A stretch of 7,735 nt of DNA from Proteobacteria bacterium UBA1847 (GTDB taxonomy: Bacteria > Pseudomonadota > Gammaproteobacteria > Steroidobacterales > Woeseiaceae), in the NCBI GenBank assembly GCA_002338605.1, contig DDIP01000328.1, positions 710 to 8,444 of the forward strand. The letters run 5' to 3'. The notes beneath the pieces are model-generated. The model saw nothing but the letters and a program-made list of their open reading frames with translations, did no database searches and was not told the origin of the DNA. Each line of letters begins with the position of its first letter. The first letter of the stretch is position 1. A program made the position numbers and the translations under genes. Shown here in pieces: positions 5,523 to 7,735 of the stretch.

Positions 5523-6440
5523 ATGAAATCGCAAAGTATCAGCATCGTCGAGGTTGGTCCGCGCGACGGATTGCAAAGTGAACCGGAGGTGCTTTCGACA
5601 CGCAGCAAGGCGAAGTTCATCGAGTTTGCAGTCGCCGCAGGTATCCGGCGCCTGGAAGTCGCTAGTTTTGTGCATCCGAAAAAAGTGCCGCAGATGGCGG
5701 ATGCCGAGGCCCTGCTCGCCGAGTTGCCATTACTGGAAGACGTGTCGTATATCGGCCTGGTCATGAACGAACGTGGCCTGGATCGCGCGCTGGCGACGCC
5801 CGTGCACGAGATCGGCATGGTCGTCGTTGCGACCGATACCTACAACCAGCGAAACCAGGGGTTGCGGACCGACGAATCGGTCAATGATTGGCTGAAAATT
5901 GCGGCGCGCGCCAAGGCTGACGGGAAGCTCGCAAACGTTATGATATCGTCGGCATTCGGATGCCCTTTCGAAGGCGAGGTATCGCCGCAGCGTATTATCG
6001 AGATTGCGAAAAGAGTCATCGAGGCGGAACCGGCGGAACTCGGCATTGCCGACAGCATTGGCGTCGCGGTCCCGAACCAGGTTCGCGATTTGCTCAGTAT
6101 GCTACGTGAAGTAATTGGCAAGACGCCACTGCGTTGCCACCTGCACAATACGCGCAATACTGGTCTTGCGAATGCGCAGGCAGCCATTGACTCAGGGGCC
6201 GTGTCGATTGATGCAAGTATCGGCGGCATCGGTGGCTGCCCGTTCGCACCCGCGGCGACCGGCAACATTCCAACTGATGATTTGTTGTACCTGTTGGACC
6301 GGTCCGGTGTTGAAACCGGTGTGTCGCTGCAGAAAATTATTGCTGCCAGCAAGTGGCTCGAGCAGGAACTTGGCCGGGGTGTGCCGGCAATGCTGCCAAA
6401 AGCGGGCATATTTCCAGGCACATTGACGGCAACACGTTAG
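5523..6440 (+). CDS. hydroxymethylglutaryl-CoA lyase family protein
   Basis: A 305-residue TIM-barrel enzyme of the DRE-TIM/HMGL-like family, which splits 3-hydroxy-3-methylglutaryl-CoA or a related 3-hydroxyacyl-CoA into acetyl-CoA and a keto compound. Motifs match human HMG-CoA lyase: VGPRDGLQ with R14 and D15 (human R41, D42), EVASFV with E45 (E72), HLH with H206 and H208 (H233, H235), the cysteine loop GGIGGCPFAP with C239 (C266), and N248 (N275). All catalytic and metal residues are kept. The segment after the histidines reads NTRNTG instead of the canonical DTYGQ, placing it in a divergent bacterial subgroup whose acyl-CoA may differ from HMG-CoA. AAAGGA at 5508-5513 serves the ATG. It is co-transcribed with the hydrolase. 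Its stop codon abuts a miniature inverted-repeat element. Confidence 0.9.
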   Translation: MKSQSISIVEVGPRDGLQSEPEVLSTRSKAKFIEFAVAAGIRRLEVASFVHPKKVPQMADAEALLAELPLLEDVSYIGLVMNERGLDRALATPVHEIGMVVVATDTYNQRNQGLRTDESVNDWLKIAARAKADGKLANVMISSAFGCPFEGEVSPQRIIEIAKRVIEAEPAELGIADSIGVAVPNQVRDLLSMLREVIGKTPLRCHLHNTRNTGLANAQAAIDSGAVSIDASIGGIGGCPFAPAATGNIPTDDLLYLLDRSGVETGVSLQKIIAASKWLEQELGRGVPAMLPKAGIFPGTLTATR

Positions 6441-6571
6441 GGAACCTCTGATGAAGTCGTGTTTGCGAGGAATAAAGTGACGAAGCAATCGTTGAGCCGC
6501 TGAGAACAAAGTAAGAGATCACTTCGTTGCGCTCGCAATGACAGGGAATTTCGCATTAATCAGAGCTTACC
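6441..6571. mobile_element. miniature inverted-repeat element (MITE-like)
   Basis: About 131 bp with terminal inverted repeats: GGAACCTCTGATGAA at the left matches the reverse complement of TTAATCAGAGCTTACC at 6556-6571 over CTCTGATNAA. Inside is a second, imperfect inverted pair: TTTGCGAG...GAAGCAATC at 6462-6490 against GATCACTTCGTTGCGCTCGCAATGAC at 6517-6542. The latter is the 'GTCATTGCGAGCG...GAAG.AATCTC' palindrome that is dispersed in many bacterial genomes. There is no coding capacity, so it would need a transposase in trans. It begins at the base after the HMG-CoA-lyase-like stop (TAG). A clear target-site duplication is not visible. It sits inside what was probably a continuous operon and may affect mRNA folding between the lyase and VOC genes. 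Confidence 0.7.
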
Positions 6572-6640
6572 GAGTACCTGTTGCGGCGGTTCATTTAATG
6601 CTTGTAACGATGTCGCCATCACAATCTCTGGAGAGTCGTG

Positions 6641-7066
6641 ATGACTGTTTTGAACAGCGTCCACCACATCAACTTTGTGGTATCGGATATCGATGAGTCT
6701 GTAAGAGCTTATCAGCGCATTCTCGGTCTCGGCCCATTCGAATTTGAAGACCTGCTGGAACGCGGCGTCAGGACGGCCCGCACTCGGCTGGGAGACGTGT
6801 GGATAGTGCTTGTGTCACCGCAGGACGAAGAGTCCATCGTGGGACGTTACCTCAGGGAACACGGTGAAGGTTTTCTGCTATTGTCCTTCGGAGTCGATGA
6901 CCTCGACCTGGCAATGCTCGATCTTTCAAAGCGAGGCGCAATGGCCCCCGATAGCAAACCGCGATCGGGAATCCTTGGATGGCCTGTCGCCGACCTCGAC
7001 ACGGAAGAAACGCTAGGTGCCAGGTTTCATTTGACGCAGCATCCTGGAAGCTCGGCACGACCGTGA
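6641..7066 (+). CDS. VOC-family protein, methylmalonyl-CoA-epimerase-like, degenerate metal site
   Basis: A 141-residue protein of the vicinal-oxygen-chelate fold: two beta-alpha-beta-beta-beta modules, about 5-60 and 75-135. VHHINFVVSDIDES (7-20), SPQDEESIVGRYLREHGEG (59-77) and VDDLDLAM align in order with methylmalonyl-CoA epimerase. Of the four metal ligands expected in that enzyme, only the first His (H9) is clear. The second-strand Gln/Glu falls in VWIVLV, the HH of GEG-HH is replaced by leucines (FLLLSF, 78-83), and the final Glu falls at FHLTQH (H130). A standard epimerase or glyoxalase reaction is therefore doubtful. The ATG at 6641 is chosen because GGAGAG lies at 6630-6635; the GTG at 6638 is too close. 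It follows the lyase gene after the inserted element and overlaps the next gene by four bases. Confidence 0.85.
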   Translation: MTVLNSVHHINFVVSDIDESVRAYQRILGLGPFEFEDLLERGVRTARTRLGDVWIVLVSPQDEESIVGRYLREHGEGFLLLSFGVDDLDLAMLDLSKRGAMAPDSKPRSGILGWPVADLDTEETLGARFHLTQHPGSSARP

Positions 7067-7212
7067 CCAACGGTGATGTGGCCGAGACCCTCGAACCGGC
7101 CTTGCGGGCGTCGGGTTGCGATCTTGTCGACGAAAGCTTGATGATTCTGACGCCAGCACATGTCTACTTGGGACGTGGGCAATCAATACTGGAAAACCGA
7201 AAACAGATCTAG
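7063..7212 (+). CDS. small hypothetical protein, coupled to VOC gene
   Basis: A 49-residue ORF whose GTG start overlaps the VOC stop in the GTGA arrangement, typical of translational coupling. The peptide includes LEPALRASGCDLVDESLMIL, then TPAHVYLGRG and a charged tail ending RKQI. It has no signal peptide or membrane helix and one cysteine. Its composition looks like real protein, with a plausible amphipathic helix and strands. I do not recognise the family. An alternative is that it is the displaced C-terminal part of a longer VOC protein after a frameshift near 7060, since the two would join without a large gap. The neat four-base overlap favours a separate gene. Confidence 0.55.
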   Translation: MTNGDVAETLEPALRASGCDLVDESLMILTPAHVYLGRGQSILENRKQI

Positions 7213-7231
7213 ATCATGGGCCATCGCGAAA

Positions 7232-7251
7232 CGTCGATCGCACAATCGACG
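7232..7251 (+). terminator. possible terminator hairpin (no U-tract)
   Basis: CGTCGAT at 7232-7238 pairs perfectly with ATCGACG at 7245-7251 around the loop CGCACA, 19 bases after the stop of the small ORF. The position suits an operon end, but the hairpin is followed by GC-rich sequence rather than a run of T. An intrinsic terminator is therefore only possible; it may instead be an operator or a processing hairpin. Confidence 0.35.
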
Positions 7252-7298
7252 GCACGCCGCGTAACATGAGAATAATGAACAGAACTCTCGTTTAGCTA

Positions 7299-7327
7299 TT
7301 CGCTACCTTGGATAGATTATTTATAAT
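7299..7327 (+). promoter_or_regulatory. possible sigma-70 promoter for AhpD-like gene
   Basis: A perfect TATAAT lies at 7322-7327 in an AT-rich stretch, 127 bp before the AhpD-like start. The hexamer at 17-bp spacing, TTCGCT at 7299-7304, is a poor -35. The promoter would leave a leader of about 120 bases. Confidence 0.35.
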
Positions 7328-7453
7328 GCTGAATCCGCGACCGCGTCTTTATCGGCTCACCGCAGTTTTTAACGTCGACCCCGGGGCGTCAACACGCTCG
7401 GCTTATTGCGGTGCAAACGGATCGGGATTCGTCGCGTGCAGGGAGGTCAGCCT

Positions 7454-7735
7454 GTGAAACCCAGTACACCGTTCAACCGAGTTGCCCGTGAACAACTGCC
7501 AGCGCACATGGAAAAAGCCCGGGATGCAGCACAGGCATTGCACGGAGACACTACGTTCGTGGAAGTCCTGGGCAACATTCCGGCAATGTACGATTGGTAT
7601 CTTGATGATTTTTATCAGAAAGTTTTCTATTCTGGCCGGATCGAGCGTCGCATTGTCGAGTTGGTCCGGCTGCGCCTAGCCAATATCCATGGCTGCGCAT
7701 TCTGTAATCGCTCGGATACGCTGGCAGCGCTGGAG
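7454..7735 (+). CDS. AhpD/carboxymuconolactone decarboxylase-like protein, 3' end outside window
   Basis: The first 94 residues of a protein in the AhpD-like/CMD superfamily are present, and the frame is still open at the last base. The GTG at 7454 has a strong Shine-Dalgarno site, GGGAGG at 7441-7446. The family pattern is clear: FYSGRIERRIVELVRLRLA followed by HGCAFCN, in which C81 and C84 form the redox CxxC pair and the helix before them carries the conserved Glu. Members with CxxC are usually peroxidase/disulfide-exchange proteins. Those without redox activity include carboxymuconolactone decarboxylases. It lies on the same strand as the amidase-lyase operon, but a 241-bp gap with a possible promoter separates it. 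Its role in the pathway is open. Confidence 0.85.
   Translation, partial: MKPSTPFNRVAREQLPAHMEKARDAAQALHGDTTFVEVLGNIPAMYDWYLDDFYQKVFYSGRIERRIVELVRLRLANIHGCAFCNRSDTLAALE

Larger units (their letters stand above)
7213..7453. other. 241-bp gap between small ORF and AhpD-like gene
   Basis: No gene is supported here. A hairpin lies near the left edge and a possible -10 element in the middle. The segment 7291-7330 is AT-rich relative to its surroundings. The gap suggests the AhpD-like gene has its own promoter and may not belong to the upstream operon. No copy of the TTGTATACAA operator occurs here. Confidence 0.5.

Noticed and set aside
7212..7260. Strong intrinsic terminator after the small ORF
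   Set aside because: The hairpin at 7232-7251 has no following T-run, so it was listed only as a weak possibility.
1..7735. CRISPR array, tRNA or rRNA
   Set aside because: No regularly spaced repeats, cloverleaf-like patterns with CCA-type ends or rRNA-like stretches were seen on either strand.

Overview
The window looks like a chromosomal accessory region from a Gram-negative proteobacterium. It holds a large TonB-dependent outer-membrane receptor with a classical signal peptide, GntR/FCD regulation, proteobacterial-style Shine-Dalgarno sites and IS3-family debris. Receptors of this type and the moderate GC content would suit an environmental or marine gammaproteobacterium, but the lineage is inference.

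Layout. Bases 1-64 hold three consecutive hairpins. They abut a 5'-truncated IS3-family orfB fragment on the plus strand (about 65-370), which ends in a recognisable IS right end at 409. Bases 410-497 are unassigned. From about 498 to 1076 on the minus strand lies the complementary half of a similar element: a left end, a full-length orfA and a frameshifted, truncated orfB. A TonB-dependent receptor follows (1111-3696, minus), starting only 35 bp from that IS end. Upstream of it on the same strand is a FadR/FCD-type GntR regulator (3830-4483, minus). On the other side of a 387-bp control region, the plus strand carries a cysteine hydrolase of the isochorismatase/N-carbamoylsarcosine amidase type (4871-5503) and an HMG-CoA-lyase-family enzyme (5523-6440). 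A miniature inverted-repeat element (about 6441-6571) comes next, then a methylmalonyl-CoA-epimerase-like VOC protein (6641-7066) and a translationally coupled 49-residue unknown protein (7063-7212). After a 241-bp gap, an AhpD/carboxymuconolactone-decarboxylase-like gene (7454 onward) runs off the window.

How the parts fit. Four copies of a TTGTATACAA-type palindrome occur in the window. All lie in the two non-coding intervals that flank the GntR gene: two upstream of the receptor and two in the gntR/hydrolase divergent region. The palindrome fits the operator shape known for FadR-type GntR proteins (TNGTnnnACNA). The simplest model is a catabolic regulon in which the GntR protein senses a metabolite and controls uptake (receptor), C-N hydrolysis (cysteine hydrolase) and C-C cleavage of an acyl-CoA-type intermediate (HMG-CoA-lyase homologue), with the VOC and AhpD-like proteins as possible accessory steps. 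The substrate cannot be read from sequence. The combination of receptor, amidase and lyase under one operator is the most interesting content here. I see no tRNA, rRNA or CRISPR array.
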